Source of the DNA: Fragilariopsis cylindrus CCMP1102
Lineage: Eukaryota > Bacillariophyta > Bacillariophyceae > Bacillariales > Bacillariaceae
Length of the DNA: 44,981 nt
Assembly: GCA_900095095.1 (NCBI GenBank)
Contig: FMBT01000107.1
Span: forward strand, 1-44,981
Direction: 5' to 3'
The position numbers and the translations under genes are program-made. The notes beneath the pieces were generated by a model. That model saw nothing but the letters and a program-made list of their open reading frames with translations, ran no database searches and had not been told where the DNA came from. This document shows, one piece after another, positions 31,640-43,534 of this stretch. Position 1 is the stretch's first letter. Each line of letters begins with the position of its first letter.

Positions 31640-33513
31640 TTTTCAATTGAGAGCTATATCTGATTATCTCTTGCAAATTGAATATTTAGTTGATGCATGT
31701 ATTGTTTTGATAGTCTTTCGAAGAGTCTACTAGTCAACGAACGAATCTCGAATTCTCAACGCTCAAGTAGTTAGTAATGTCAACACTTTTAAAACTTGTA
31801 AAATTACGACAATACAACAATAAAACTTAATGTCGTGACGGAAAAGTCATTTAACGTTACCGTTCTCGCTGTTTTTTATTATTTGTACTGTCGTAGCTAG
31901 ACTAGTGTAGCTACTGTAGTGTACTTCTAGTAGCTAATGTGTAGCTAGTGTAGCTAGTATCAACGTACTAGCTAGTAGCCTAGGTAGTACATACACTATA
32001 CACCACACAAAATTCCGGTATGTACTGTGGAATAACAAGACTAGACTATTACAGTAAAGTTTGTGTTTGTAACAGCCTATAATTACAGGAAGGAGGACTA
32101 TACTGGGACCTGGATATCCAGTCAAGAAAGGTTTGCTCTATTACTAAAGGTAGTAATATTATCACAACTTTAGTATCACTTTAACTATCAATATCCTCAC
32201 TCTATCCTTTATTAATCTAGTTTGTTGTTGTGTAGCTCCCTAGCGCGTAGCATAATTTTAAAGTTGGCTATAAACTAATGACATTGAATGGAGATTACTG
32301 AAGCTTTTATAGGAAAAATGGAAAGGTAACTGTCTGCTAAAAAAAATTACTACATTAGTACAAATAATGACCAAACAAAAGATTGTTACAGGTAACAAAA
32401 AGTGTCCAAAGTTTTGCTTACATAGCACCAACAAAACGTTAAGGTAAAGGTGTAAGTCTACACTTTTTGAGACCTTTGGATCTGCAAGTGAAATTAATTT
32501 GGAAGAAAGCTGAGAAAAATTAATCCTGCCAAGATTCCATCCTGATTGCTTCCTTGGCATCTAGCTATAAATAAAATGAATGGGGGTATCTGTCAGGTAT
32601 ACCTCCTTGTATTATCTCATATAATTTATTGTATCGTGCATTCATTCATGGATGATTGAGTCCTAGTACAAGTGAAATCCCGGTACAAGTGAAACCCACT
32701 AGTACTGCTTTACAACCACTCCAACTACTACTACACTATCATGCTGTTGCGATATCACTGGACTCTATTATTCTGTCTCTCAAGTTCAATTCTAGCTAGT
32801 ACTCATAATTTCTACTCTAGTCTATTCTTTTTGACTACTTACTGCTTGTAACACTCTACTATTCCAACAAAACTTTTATATTCTTTGGTACAGAGATGAT
32901 GATACGATAATGTTTTTTTCAATGTATTTCTCTTGTATCAATTTTGAAGGTGAAAATGGTGCTCCAGCTAAGATCATCATTATGGTGGGTACAATACCAG
33001 TTTCTTCGCTATATCGAAAGTGTAGAATGGATTCAGACTACGCATGATTTGATATTCAGAAGAATATTATTTGGTAAGGTTAATCAGTTTGTTTTGCGCT
33101 GGTATGAATTCAAGCTAATCCAAACCAACCGACAGGAATAGTTACAAGTAATAGCCGTTTGCCCTGGACGATAATAATAATATGGGACTGCCAGGGTGAT
33201 TGCTTAGAAATTATAGGGGAGAAACTTAATTGACCCAGCGGTGATATGATTTCGATCTAATGCTTCTAAAAGTTTTGTATTAATAAATTAATTTACACTG
33301 AATGTCAGTTTTTTGAGAACTCTCTGGATGGAGTGGTGATTTCACTGATTCGCGAGGATGCTACTTCGTGCAGATATTTAGTACAAGAAATGAATACAAA
33401 AGTGACTTATAGCTCGTGACTTTTTCGATTGATTTACATTTCCGTTTTTCCATAGATTGAATACATGTGCATGTACACTCATTTTATTTTTCATCACCAA
33501 TTAAACCCGATTA
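31640..33513. other. long intergenic region with CTAG-rich repeats
   Basis: About 1.9 kb without a supported gene. The stretch 31890-31990 is dense in TAGCTAGT and CTAGTAG words. Frames at 32258-32560 and 32944-33141 are AT-rich and domainless. It should contain the ArfGAP promoter. Confidence 0.45.
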
Positions 33514-34026
33514 TTATTCTGTCTCTTCTTGCTCCGGTTCCCTTCCTATCATCTTAGCGACTACTGGTGTTAATATCACAGTCGGTGGAAACCTAATAGG
33601 ACTTGCGGCCTTGTGGGCAGCATATGCAATCGCCACTGTTCCTGCCTTATCTGCCGCTCCAGAGTTTTCAATACCAACCTTCGCCAAAAGAGAACCGACA
33701 TCGACACCATTATCTACCAAGACATAACACAGAGTAAAACTAACAATGGCGAGGGGAATAGAAGTTGCCAAGTAGGCGATACCATACTTCTTCAGTAATG
33801 ATTTAGCTGATTCTCCGTCTCCTTCCTTTGCAGCCTGCGCAAGGCCCAATTCCAATCCGTATTTTTCAGTAGTTTTTTCTACCGATTCGTTTTCATCTGA
33901 GATAGCCTCGCATGAAAGCGTTCTCATCCGATTAGTTCTGGACAGAAAAGAATTCTGAAACGAATCAACTAATCCAAAGACTACAAAGCCATAAAATATG
34001 GCAATTAGCACTGAGCGGTGCATCAT
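33514..34026 (-). CDS. DUF1279 (FAM210-like) membrane protein with plastid-type presequence
   Basis: The ATG at 34026 gives 170 residues. A hydrophobic signal (VLIAIFYGFVVFGLV) is followed by DSFQNSFLSRTNRM. A predicted cleavage before Phe, then a Ser/Arg/Asn stretch, matches the bipartite plastid presequence of diatoms. The mature part has a charged helix, then KYGIAYLATSIPLAIVSFTL, CYVLVDNGVDVGSLLAKVG, AVAYAAHK-like AIAYAAHKAASPIRFPPTVI, LTPVVAKMIGR. This is the DUF1279 core found in FAM210A/B and in plant and algal plastid proteins: a K-Y-G helix, a D-x-x-x-L-L loop and an A-x-x-P-x-R-x-P hairpin. The biochemical role of the family is not settled. Location in the plastid envelope or thylakoid is inferred from the presequence. 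Confidence 0.85.
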   Translation of the reverse strand: MMHRSVLIAIFYGFVVFGLVDSFQNSFLSRTNRMRTLSCEAISDENESVEKTTEKYGLELGLAQAAKEGDGESAKSLLKKYGIAYLATSIPLAIVSFTLCYVLVDNGVDVGSLLAKVGIENSGAADKAGTVAIAYAAHKAASPIRFPPTVILTPVVAKMIGREPEQEETE

Positions 34027-35345
34027 GTCCTTCTTCGTGAGCGTGGATGTGCGGCTGAAAGAATACGCCTATGCCTTCTCTCCTCCGAAGCAGCTTTTGG
34101 GTGTATTGTATTATATATATATATATTAGCTACGTTTCTCGTTGATTCATAATATTATGATTGTTTGTTCTGTCGCCTTTAATCAAACGATGTCACTGTT
34201 GGCGTCAACACACCGCAAGTTGAATCTTGACTGAGGATAGATGTGGATCCTACAATTGCGAGTCCCGTTGAAAATATGGGTGTGTAACGGTCAGTCATAT
34301 TCTCTGAATAAAAAAAAGGGGGGCAAAACTAACTAGGGGTTATAAAAAAAGGGGTACGACACGGAGTCTGTTCTTCTTCCGCGCGTGCTTAAAATCATAG
34401 CAAATTCGAAAAATATTTTTAAATTCAAATCTGTCCCTCACCCCTTTTCTTTTAATTTTTTTCCACTAGATACGTAAACTATTAGTATATTTGATGGTGT
34501 GTAACACATAAAGTATCAGTTCAAATAAGATAAAATAAGATATATTAGAAATTTGAGCCAGCGTTTCCGCCAGCTAAACTTAAATGTAGTTTTTGTGGTG
34601 AACAAGGCAAGAAACATACCCTTTGTTGATGTTGGGACCCCATCTAACACTCTAGGGACAAATATAACTAGACTATTCAGTAACACAATACTAAGAGACA
34701 ACACATTGTCATTAGTTTAGCTATAAATCTAGCATTCAATGAGTATAGTAAACCTCATCTCTTCTTTTGCACCTCCCACAATATGCTGGATATAACTATG
34801 TATTCATTGAAGTAAATCAGACAAAATTATAAGCATTCATTATCAATTATTGATTCATCCATATAATAATTGTTTATTACAGCTGGTCCGTATTGTTACT
34901 TGCACAATATTAGAGATAAAGATATGGTTGTATACAGTTTCACTCTAATATTTCGTATGTTTATTGTATATTAATTAAAGTGATAGTCAATATAGTGAAA
35001 GTGCTTGAATTCAATAGTGTGAAGGTACTTGTATTGTCACATTGAAGTGTGCTATGCAAGGGAAATTCAGACTGAAAGTAAGTAACGAAGATCACGTTTT
35101 AGCATCTTTTATGTCTATATCCCCACACATCCTTCTCCCAAGCAAAGAAAAGGAAAGAAAAGTAAAATATCTGTTCATTTCTCAAGTCTTTTCAAACATC
35201 TCGCGTATATTGTAGAATAACAAATGGCACCGATATGTAGATGTAACGAGATTATAATGAGAGACGATCATCTCTGGGATTTTCTTCCGATCCTCGTTCA
35301 TATTATGATAACAAAGGAGTCTATTATTTTTACAACTCGTCTTGT
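34027..35345. other. intergenic, no gene seen
   Basis: An AT-rich 1.3 kb stretch with a TA run at 34111-34126. No frame with a recognisable domain was found. Confidence 0.5.
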
Positions 35346-35633
35346 TTAATTATTCTTCGATATAATACCTCTTTTCTTCATTTCTGCTTTCGCTTCAATG
35401 ACCTGTCGGTCGATTTCGGCAGCAGCTTCCGGCGTATCCTTAAAACTGATCAAGCCGATGGCTATAGATCCCACAGCATATATACCAAGTACGATAATCG
35501 ACCAAATTGGAGCGTACAATAGTAGTGGGTTAATTTCTTTTTCTCCCGTATCGGAACTCTTTATCAGCGCAAACCAGATCGAAATAAATAAAACACCTAT
35601 TCCGGAGAAAATTTGGTATCGGAGCAATTCCAT
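35346..35633 (-). CDS. DPM3: dolichol-phosphate mannosyltransferase subunit 3
   Basis: 95 residues in one exon. Two membrane helices, IFSGIGVLFISIWFALI (~8-24) and LLYAPIWSIIVLGIYAVGSI (~38-57), are followed by the family's cytosolic helix SFKDTPEAAAEIDRQVIEAK, AEMKKRGI. Human DPM3 has the same length (92), helix order and F-x-D-x-x-x-A-A-x-E-L-x-x-Q-I-x-E-A-x-x-x-L-x-x-R-G pattern. DPM3 is an ER membrane subunit that tethers the catalytic DPM1, which makes dolichol-phosphate-mannose for N-glycosylation, GPI anchors and O-mannosylation. The start ATG gives a complete first helix. Confidence 0.9.
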   Translation of the reverse strand: MELLRYQIFSGIGVLFISIWFALIKSSDTGEKEINPLLLYAPIWSIIVLGIYAVGSIAIGLISFKDTPEAAAEIDRQVIEAKAEMKKRGIISKNN

Positions 35634-36276
35634 TTCTTATAATTTCGATGAGAGTAGATAGATTGAGTACACTGTACTGTTTGATAGCCTATCTCTTTGC
35701 GTTAAGGAGAAGGATAAGATCATACAATGCGAAAAATAAATAACAGAGAGGTAAATTATGAAAGATGATTCTTCAAATGTCTTGTCTTGCATTCTGTTTA
35801 TTGTTGATTGATGCGAATGCCTGGAACAATGGTGGAAAAATCTAAAATAATGAGGGCATATTTAAAATATTGATATATATTGATCGGATTACGTTAATAA
35901 AGAAGTGGTCAGTATGTATGGCTTTGATATTGTATCGAATACAGCGCGTGGGTTAAAAAAACCTTTACCTGTTACCTCGTTGTCGTCACAGGCAAGTAAA
36001 AAAGTGCAACTAAATAAGGAAAGAAAAAAACACTCCCAGCTTTAATTTTTTGTTTGTTATTGCACATCCTTGACACATGTGCAGGCTAGTATCTGGCAAC
36101 TAACACTAAACATTAAATGACAACCATTACTTTCAACTTGTACAAATACATTCAACATACTCGAATACCGGTACGCATATTTTAATCGAAGGATACAATT
36201 CATCTTCTACAAAATCACATAAACTTTTTTATTCTCTTCAGGGAAGGATTAATCGATTCATTACTTAGACAGAAAT
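35634..36276. promoter_or_regulatory. shared divergent promoter region, DPM3 and PP2C
   Basis: DPM3 is read leftward from 35633 and the PP2C gene rightward from 36277, so both promoters must lie in these 643 bases. The DNA is AT-rich. No motif could be assigned with confidence. Confidence 0.5.
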
Positions 36277-38265
36277 ATGACGATCTCTGATGCCGAAGAA
36301 ACGGCTACCGATGACAACAGCAAGACGGTGATGCTTGAAACTGATCAGAAGGAGAAGGGGAAAACATTTAGAAAACGGCGTTTGAGTCTAACACATTTGC
36401 GGCAACTGGACAGCGATAGCGAGAACGAAGATGAGAACACGAAAAATTCTCTGCTGAACGAAAAGCCCGTGCTTAATTCCGAGGATCAGCAGCAGCAGCA
36501 GCACGATGATGATGACGATGATGATGACGATGAAGTTGAACTGGCTGACGCCAACGACGAAAAAGCCCATTCATTTCGTAAGCGTCGCCTATCGTTGACA
36601 TCTCACAATAGCGAGACTACGTCTTCCGTTGCCTCAGCGAATGACGAACAACAAGATTCATCACCAAGCAATTTCAAGCGACGTCGTAAGGCTTCAGACG
36701 CATCGGCATCTAGTCTGGGTTCTACAAACACCGTTAGTAGTGGTAATCTTAAATCGAATACATTACATTCGGCTGAACTTTTGGCACAGCCACCGTCATC
36801 ACCAACTAGTACCAATAACTCGGCGACATTACCTAAATTGTATCAACAGGCTGCTCCGCCTCAACAACTCCCATTAATAAATGATGATGAATCCAAACAA
36901 GAAACACCAAAATGGAAAAAGCGACATATACGACAGCATGCAGACGATGATAGGAGTCTACCCTTCCCACGTGATATCGTAGGGACATATTCATGTCATG
37001 GTGTTGAACCAATCTACGACAATGGTGATTTTTTTCAACCCTTAGAAGACGAACTAGGTACAGTGAAGCTAACCATGGCCGCCAAGACTAATCAAGACCG
37101 AGGTGGAGTAGCATTTCCATACGGAAATTCTTCCAGAACGGCTCTTTTCGCTGTATATGATGGTACGTGTATACCAACTCTGCTGATAATGCTTACAATA
37201 CAATATGACATATTAGCTACACTAGCCTAGCTAGATTATTGGTTTGTTTCTGTATTCGAATAATGCTTCTCACTTTTGCCTTGAATCTATTTCTATAAAA
37301 GGTCATGGACAAGGAGGCGAGCTTGTATCTCAGTATTCGTTGCATGAAATACAACGTCTTTTAGAAAAACATCCAAATTTCAACCGGAATATTGAAGAAG
37401 CATTTAAAGAAACCTTTCTGAGAGTAGATTCTTCATTGAAAGATGAATGCTTGATTGAACCGTTGTATGCTGGAACTACAGCGTGTGTGGCTTTGCTACG
37501 TGACAAGAAATTAGTCGTATCAAACGCTGGAGACTCTCGTGCTGTTTTGGCGCGGAAGAAAAACGAGAATGGGGGAGCTGATGAATATTCTTTTGAAGTC
37601 ATCGATCTCACAAACGATCAAAATCCGGACCTGCCCGCCGAACAGGAACGAATAGAGAGAATGGGAGGATATGTATCACCGCCACCCGAACCTGGTAGGT
37701 AGAATTGAAAAATGATTATGATCTGCGTCAATACGATTAATTACTTTTGTCTCACACATACCAATTCCATTATATCATTGTTTGTTACCACTACTTCGTT
37801 TAGGTTTATCAAGTCGGTGTGTTACTTTATTATGTCCTGAATAGTGTTCTACGCTGTCTTTTCTTGTTTGTCTTGTCTTGACAGATTATATTCTAATTCT
37901 TTCTTCCTTTCTGTCCCTTTCTATACAGAGTTTGGTTGGACAAGGAATGGTCTCAAATAGGGTTGGCCATGGCTCGCTCCATCGGAGATCACGCTGTGAA
38001 GCCTATTGGGGTGATCGCAGAACCAGTTGTATCATTTCACGACATTAATGAAAACGATTCCTTCCTAATTTTGGCCACTGATGGTGTTTGGGAATTTATT
38101 TCATCTGCTGAAGCTGTGAAAATAGTGGCTAAGAACTTGCACAAGGGGGCAACCAAGGCCTGTCAAATATTAATCGAAGCCGCTGCGGCAAAGTGGCATG
38201 ATGAAGAAGGTGATTATCGCGATGATATTACAGCTTTGGTTATCCGACTCCAACATTTATGGTAG
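36277..38265 (+). CDS. PP2C-family (PPM) Ser/Thr phosphatase, four exons with a 13-base microexon
   Basis: Exons 36277-37162, 37302-37694, 37804-37816 and 37929-38265 give 542 residues. Residues 1-230 are disordered and acidic, with an Asp run, and carry FRKRRLSLT twice and FKRRRKASD once. The catalytic domain begins near 245 with GTYSCHGVEPIYD. It then has ALFAVYDG joined to GHGQGG across intron 1 (metal-binding Asp-Gly), PLYAGTTACVALL, VVSNAGDSRAVL, and GGYVSPPPEP. The microexon supplies GLSSR before VWLD. Then come IGLAMARSIGDHAVKP, LILATDGVWEFI and YRDDITALVIRL. All PP2C metal ligands seem present. PPM phosphatases are monomeric Mn/Mg enzymes acting on phospho-Ser/Thr. The substrate is unknown. 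The basic RKRR motifs could serve nuclear import or be kinase sites. Confidence 0.94.
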
Positions 38266-39062
38266 TCGAAATAAATAGAAATAGGACGAATTTGATGTTC
38301 TTCGCCAGTCTTGTTACTTAGAATTTAATTTAAACTACTTGGGAGATATATTAATACATTATATTGAATATGTATATTGCGTTTAAATTTAGTAACGAAC
38401 TACAGTAGGGAAATAGAATAAAATCGAATTGTTTTCATGGACTGAAAGCAACAACCGCTACCACAAACTGAAATGGGGTGCAAGTGTACTTCAAATCAAT
38501 ACTTTGTTCGATTTGAAGTAGGAAAAGAAGCGCTAGTTGTAAAACTGAACTACGTTCCCGAACTGCATTATCACCGCTATTCAATATTTCTTTTATTTGC
38601 AACCTCTCGTCCTTTCATCGCGCCCGCTTGATCTAGGAGAGAGAAAAACGAGATGCGAAAGTAATGTTAACAACAATAATATCAGATACATTGAAGAAGG
38701 AGTTAGCGAAGTAGGGAATCAAAAAGCGTAAGACGAAAAGCGATGTTTGCACATTGCAGAAATATCAGAGAAAACAGTATCGTCTAAGATTATAATGGGT
38801 CCGCCGCCTCTATAGTATAGGGAATAGTCTACAATCAATCGTAGTATCATCAAAATAATTATATTTACACATTTCATATTCGTTCTTTCGGGTAAAGCTT
38901 GATTGTCCTACAGCACACTTTTCGCGGAACAATTTTCATGATAATTGTATTTTACAAAAATACGCAGCTTCAAAGATATGGTTAATCGATACATACCGTG
39001 CTTGAATCCTCAGACATATTGTTTACAAGTCAAAAACTCAACTCATATGCAAAATTAAATGT
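38266..39062. other. intergenic between convergent genes
   Basis: The 3' sides of the PP2C (+) and phosphofructokinase (-) genes, about 800 bases. AT-rich; no gene recognised. Confidence 0.5.
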
Positions 39063-40993
39063 CTACTCAACTGTGTTCGGTTGGCGAGTCAATGCCAGGA
39101 TGCGTTCCCAAGTTCTACCATGAGGATTCATGGATCGAGGCGAAGTGGAAACAAGTTCGGGGATAGGAAGGAAGACCATACGATTATTGCATAAGCCTAC
39201 AGAGAATCCGGTGAAGCCTGCCATTGCACCGTGGACAGCATTCTGTCCCAGTTGCATGCAATCTGTAGAGAAAAAAATGATTATAAATATGAGTTATAAC
39301 ACAGGTTTTGTTCATACAGTATTACATCCAGCTTTAGGAAATACTTACATAGACTATCTGATGCATTGGCTGGGACTGAGCGAACAGTGTAAGACGGATC
39401 AATATACTTTACTGTTGCTACATTCCCGTGTTCCTTGAAGAATTCTTCGACCTGACTCTTCATGAAATTTCCGATAGGAGGAAGATTCTTGTTTCCGCTT
39501 GCATCTGTTTCAGCCGACACTCCAAGGACGTCTTCTCCAGCTCCTTCAGCGACAACAATCACTGCATATCCTTGATCTTTGACACGTCGCATGATATGAG
39601 GAAGGCATCCTTGTTCTCCTTTCAAAACGATGGGGACCTCCGGCACCAAACATAAGTCGACATCACCGGAGGCCATTGTAGCATGTGCAGCGATGAACCC
39701 AGCAGAACGTCCCATTAACTTCACTATGCCAACACCATTGGGCATGTTGCAGATAGCCTCCGTCTTAGCAGATCGGATTGCAGCTTGTGCAGCTTCGACG
39801 GAACTTTCAAAACCAAATGATCGGTCAATATAGTCAACATCGTTATCGATGGTCTTTGGAATACCAGCAACTGCAACATTCAATCCCTAACATTACAAAT
39901 GATACAATATACGCGAACAATATTTGTGGTGAGATGGATGCTCCTCCCATTGGAAAGTAATAGGTACTATTCAATACATAAAATAACAATCACCTAAATA
40001 CTTACCATTTCCATACATCCCTCATGGATTCCTGTTTAAAATATCAAAGCAAAAAAAGCTGTAAGAGACTGATTATATTTTTTTGTTAAGTAAAGGCGAG
40101 GTAAAATAAAAAGGGAGGAGGAGGTGTGACTTACGGAATGCGCCGCGATGAGTTCCGTCGCCTCCAATTACAAACAAACAGGTAATTTTCTTTGAAATCA
40201 AGAATTGCAATATTTTCTCGAGGTCAAACCCTCCTCTGGATGATCCCAAAACTGTTCCACCTTCGTGATGGATATTAGCGACAAGCTCCGGAGTCAAAGG
40301 GACTGGTCTGTAATGTTCAAAATCCCAGAATCCTCTGAATCCACCCTGAATTCCCCATACTTTACCGCTAATACCGTATGCAGAACAAAGAGTATTAACT
40401 ATTTCACGAACAACATTATTCAATCCAGGGCACAATCCTCCGCAAGTAACGATGGCGGCATTCACATTGACAGGATCAAAATGTAGCTCCCTGCGAGGTC
40501 CAGCTCTTACATAAGCACGAGTATGAGTAGGCTGGTTTGGTTTTCGCACAATTTCACCAAGGACACATTCATGGTTTGTTATAAGCTTGTTGTAGTCGGT
40601 TGCTTTGGCCACATCCTTATCGATTATGCTACTGGGAGACTCGCTCAATGATGGGAAGAAATACGGATTATTATTGGAGCTGGGGATGTTCTTCATTACA
40701 TTTTTGACATTACTTGGGCTGAATCTTTTTTTGAGATCTTCAATTTCCCATAGATAAACCCTATCAATGGTCAAATCACTGATCAATTGACCATGCGGTT
40801 CTCCGGTCAGATCACGAGCCGCAATCGTCTTCTCTTTGATTAAAAGTTCGCGCTCATAAGCCTTCTTCTTTTCTAGAAGCACCTTTCTTTCTGATTCCCT
40901 GGCAGCAATGTAATAGGAAGCAACTGTCGTGATTGAACAAGCAATCATAATAGTGACACCGGTCGGGATACTAGAAGAGTAAGAGTTTGTCAT
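39063..40993 (-). CDS. PFK: ATP-dependent 6-phosphofructokinase, four exons, N-terminal membrane helix
   Basis: Exons 40135-40993, 40006-40031, 39349-39886 and 39063-39262 give 540 residues. GVTIMIACSITTVASYYIAA (~12-31) looks like a membrane anchor, followed by a charged helix. The catalytic part has TCGGLCPGLNNVVREIV (nucleotide loop), GIQGGFRGFW, LGSSRGGFD, FVIGGDGTHRGAF (277-286, the Gly of GGDGT marking the ATP rather than the PPi type), IHEGCMEM from a 26-base exon, VAGIPKTIDNDVDYIDRSFG (catalytic Asp), MGRSAGFIAAHAT (~353-365), LVPEVP and QNAVHGAMAGFTGFSVG. It phosphorylates fructose-6-phosphate in glycolysis and belongs to the plant/algal long PFK group. The membrane anchor is unusual for a glycolytic enzyme; the compartment is not clear from sequence. 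Confidence 0.95.
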
Positions 40994-42172
40994 GGTTATT
41001 AGTACAATTCAGAAAGATATGGCTGAATAAAAATTAAAAATTATTGACTAAATCTTCGTTTAGTTTTCTAGAAATTCGATGCGAAGCATTATTTTGAATT
41101 TCAGGAGCACCCGCCGAAAATTTTAAATCGTGGAAAAACCTCGAGACACGCGCGACTAATTTCTAATTAATTCAAATTAATTAAAAATAAATTGAGCTTG
41201 GTGAATTTACTACACCACCCAAAAAGAACCGTTTTTAAAATCTAATACTAGCTAGCTTACAGATCTATCGAGATCGTTCAAGACTACAACTTAGAACACA
41301 ACAACAAACAGCATGCACCTACAGCATGGCCTATGGATATGGTCCATATTTTTGCTGTTATATCTTGAGAAATAGCTAGGAGTCACTTTCGTTTCCTCCT
41401 TCCTTGCTCTAGCTAATGAAAAAAGGAAAACAGAAAAAGGAATAAAGTGTTGGTACTGTAATGCATTGACTAGATCTCTACATAATCCTACCACCCTTCA
41501 TAAATATGTTAGTGGTGCTACTACACTATCTTCATAGTGATATGTGTTATTGTTTGTTATTTTTAAGTATATATACTGAGTGGTGCCGAGTAGAATGTGG
41601 GGGTATACAAAAATATATGTATTGAGAGGGGCAATCCTCTCCAATAAATCAATTGTTTCTGATGTGTCATTTGGGTTCCAAGTGGTGATTAGTACTCTCT
41701 CATAAGCCATTCAAAAATATCCCTTACTGGTTATTTTATTTTGCTGGGACATGATGTGTAGTGTGAGTAGTTCGGAAAAAATGATAGGGCGCCCAACTAG
41801 TTGGTTTTAGTCACTTAATCACATGAGGCACATAATAGACAGACTAAGACCAGTTAATGTGGAGTTCTTTTCTAGACATCATTATCAATGTGACTGTAGT
41901 TAGATCAGGAATAATCATTTTCCTAGTACCAAAAGTGGTATCAGTAGTCAAAAGAGGACTCTAAGTATTGTAACACTGACTCTCACAACATAATCGTGGT
42001 CCTACAGAGAGAGTGCCATAATTTGTTTGTCTACAGACTACACAATGAAAAAGAAACAATACTAAAGGCTCTCTATTATGTAAGTCTGAAGAAGTAATCT
42101 TATGTATTGAAGTACTGTCCATTATCTCACATCAATGATTCTAAAACACTTGTGTGCGCATGTGCATTACTG
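40994..42172. other. intergenic, part of the downstream flank of the tandem gene pair
   Basis: No gene is supported. From about 41975 to the stop at 42173 the sequence matches 43825-44022, the same flank of the second tandem copy. A 70-codon frame at 41498-41710 has no domain and was left out. Confidence 0.5.
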
Positions 42173-43534
42173 CTAGCAATTGAATTCACCTTTGTATCCT
42201 ACTGTCTTGAGAAACTTCTGGGCGATCCTTGATGGGGAGTAGTCATTAACTATCATTAAACCCTGTTCTTGACATTTTTTTCTTATTTCCGGTCTCTTAA
42301 GTTGCTCAACTGCCTCGGTGAATGACCAGTATGATCTTTCATTCAGTGTAGATTTCCTTATGCTTGCATAGTCGTGATACCTTTGAAAGATACACGTATA
42401 GTTGTAACGTTCTACAAAATTTTCTAACACTTTGCCACGGATCTCTAGTAAAATAGGCACTCCAGATCTCATCTGACTCACTGCTCTTTGCACATTCCCA
42501 TACTCTAATTTCATAGAATCATTTTTTGCTAAGACTACCAAAGCATCAAACTTTCGGAAAACATTGTAGTATAACATTCCTGCTCCAAGCTGCGGATTTG
42601 CTATCGTACGTTCCATTTCACATTTATCTTCTTCTCTTTTGAATAATTTCAGGTACCAGGTTGTGATATCAAACGCTTGATCCAGACAATTGTAAGTTAC
42701 CTCTGTTGAATTTAGTTTTGGGCAACCCCCTTCAGTAGGTTCATTTTCTCGCTTCGTATTCCATATTGTTGCGATGTTGATTGTTGTTTGATTGGATACG
42801 GTAGGTATATACTCAGATCTACCAGAGGTCGACATCATATCGGCAGGATAGCTATTATACCAATGCTCAACGACGGTGAAATTATGGCTCGAAAAGACGT
42901 GATTACCTTGCCGCCTAGTCTGAACGATAAGATGCATATCTGTTGGAATATCTTCGTCAACATAATTATACTCATCAACCAAATCAACATAAATATTTCC
43001 GTACAATGGCAATATTTTTTTCGGGAAAGACTTTACAAATATAGTAGCATTATAATTTACGTTCTCTTCTTCTACGAGTTGACCGAACATGTATCGTATC
43101 CATCTTGGTCTTTGGATATCCTCGAAGGGAATGTTTGTCGAAAGTCTAACATTATCTGTGCATTTATGTGCCCAAGCTTTGAGATCTCGGCATCTTAGCT
43201 GATACGATCCCCATTTTATTTTTCTCCTGGTAGATGTGCATAGTATTCGAAATAAACCATCCTTCAATGGTTTCGCGTCACCGAGATGATGATGTCGTTC
43301 CGAAATGTTTATTCTTTTCGATTCGCTCTGCAAACAAAAGGTGGGTGTCGGATTATCGATTTTATTAAGTCTGAATAAAGAGGTACCAAGTATTAGTAAA
43401 TATATGATGATGAACGCAACAAACACAAATACAGTTTTCGTGGATCGTTGCCAACGGGGAAGGAATTGGCATGATGATAGTCGCTTCTGCCGTGTTCTCC
43501 TCAACGAATGAAAAGGTGGCATCGCATATATCAT
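42173..43534 (-). CDS. type II membrane protein, tandem copy 1, unknown function
   Basis: One exon, 453 residues from ATG 43534. A basic N-terminus is followed by one membrane helix (TVFVFVAFIIIYLLILGTSL, ~34-53) and a large lumenal part with many N-x-S/T sites, typical of a Golgi or ER type II protein. Conserved with copy 2: VDEYN, TDMHLIVQTR, VVEHWYNSYPADMM, IATIWNTKR, PTEGGCPKLN, LGAGMLYYNVFRKFDALVVL, YGNVQRAVSQMRSGVPILLE, IRGKVLE, and the end KFLKTVGYKG. The late Y-G-N-V-Q-R-A-x-S-Q-M-R-S-G-V-P segment and alternating strand/helix pattern remind one of the C-terminal half of GT-B glycosyltransferases, but no catalytic motif is clear. Function is left open. Confidence 0.8.
   Translation of the reverse strand: MIYAMPPFHSLRRTRQKRLSSCQFLPRWQRSTKTVFVFVAFIIIYLLILGTSLFRLNKIDNPTPTFCLQSESKRINISERHHHLGDAKPLKDGLFRILCTSTRRKIKWGSYQLRCRDLKAWAHKCTDNVRLSTNIPFEDIQRPRWIRYMFGQLVEEENVNYNATIFVKSFPKKILPLYGNIYVDLVDEYNYVDEDIPTDMHLIVQTRRQGNHVFSSHNFTVVEHWYNSYPADMMSTSGRSEYIPTVSNQTTINIATIWNTKRENEPTEGGCPKLNSTEVTYNCLDQAFDITTWYLKLFKREEDKCEMERTIANPQLGAGMLYYNVFRKFDALVVLAKNDSMKLEYGNVQRAVSQMRSGVPILLEIRGKVLENFVERYNYTCIFQRYHDYASIRKSTLNERSYWSFTEAVEQLKRPEIRKKCQEQGLMIVNDYSPSRIAQKFLKTVGYKGEFNC

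Noticed and set aside
41498-41710. 70-codon minus-strand frame starting MAYERVLITTW
   Set aside because: No domain and no homologous frame beside the second tandem copy; not enough to call a gene.
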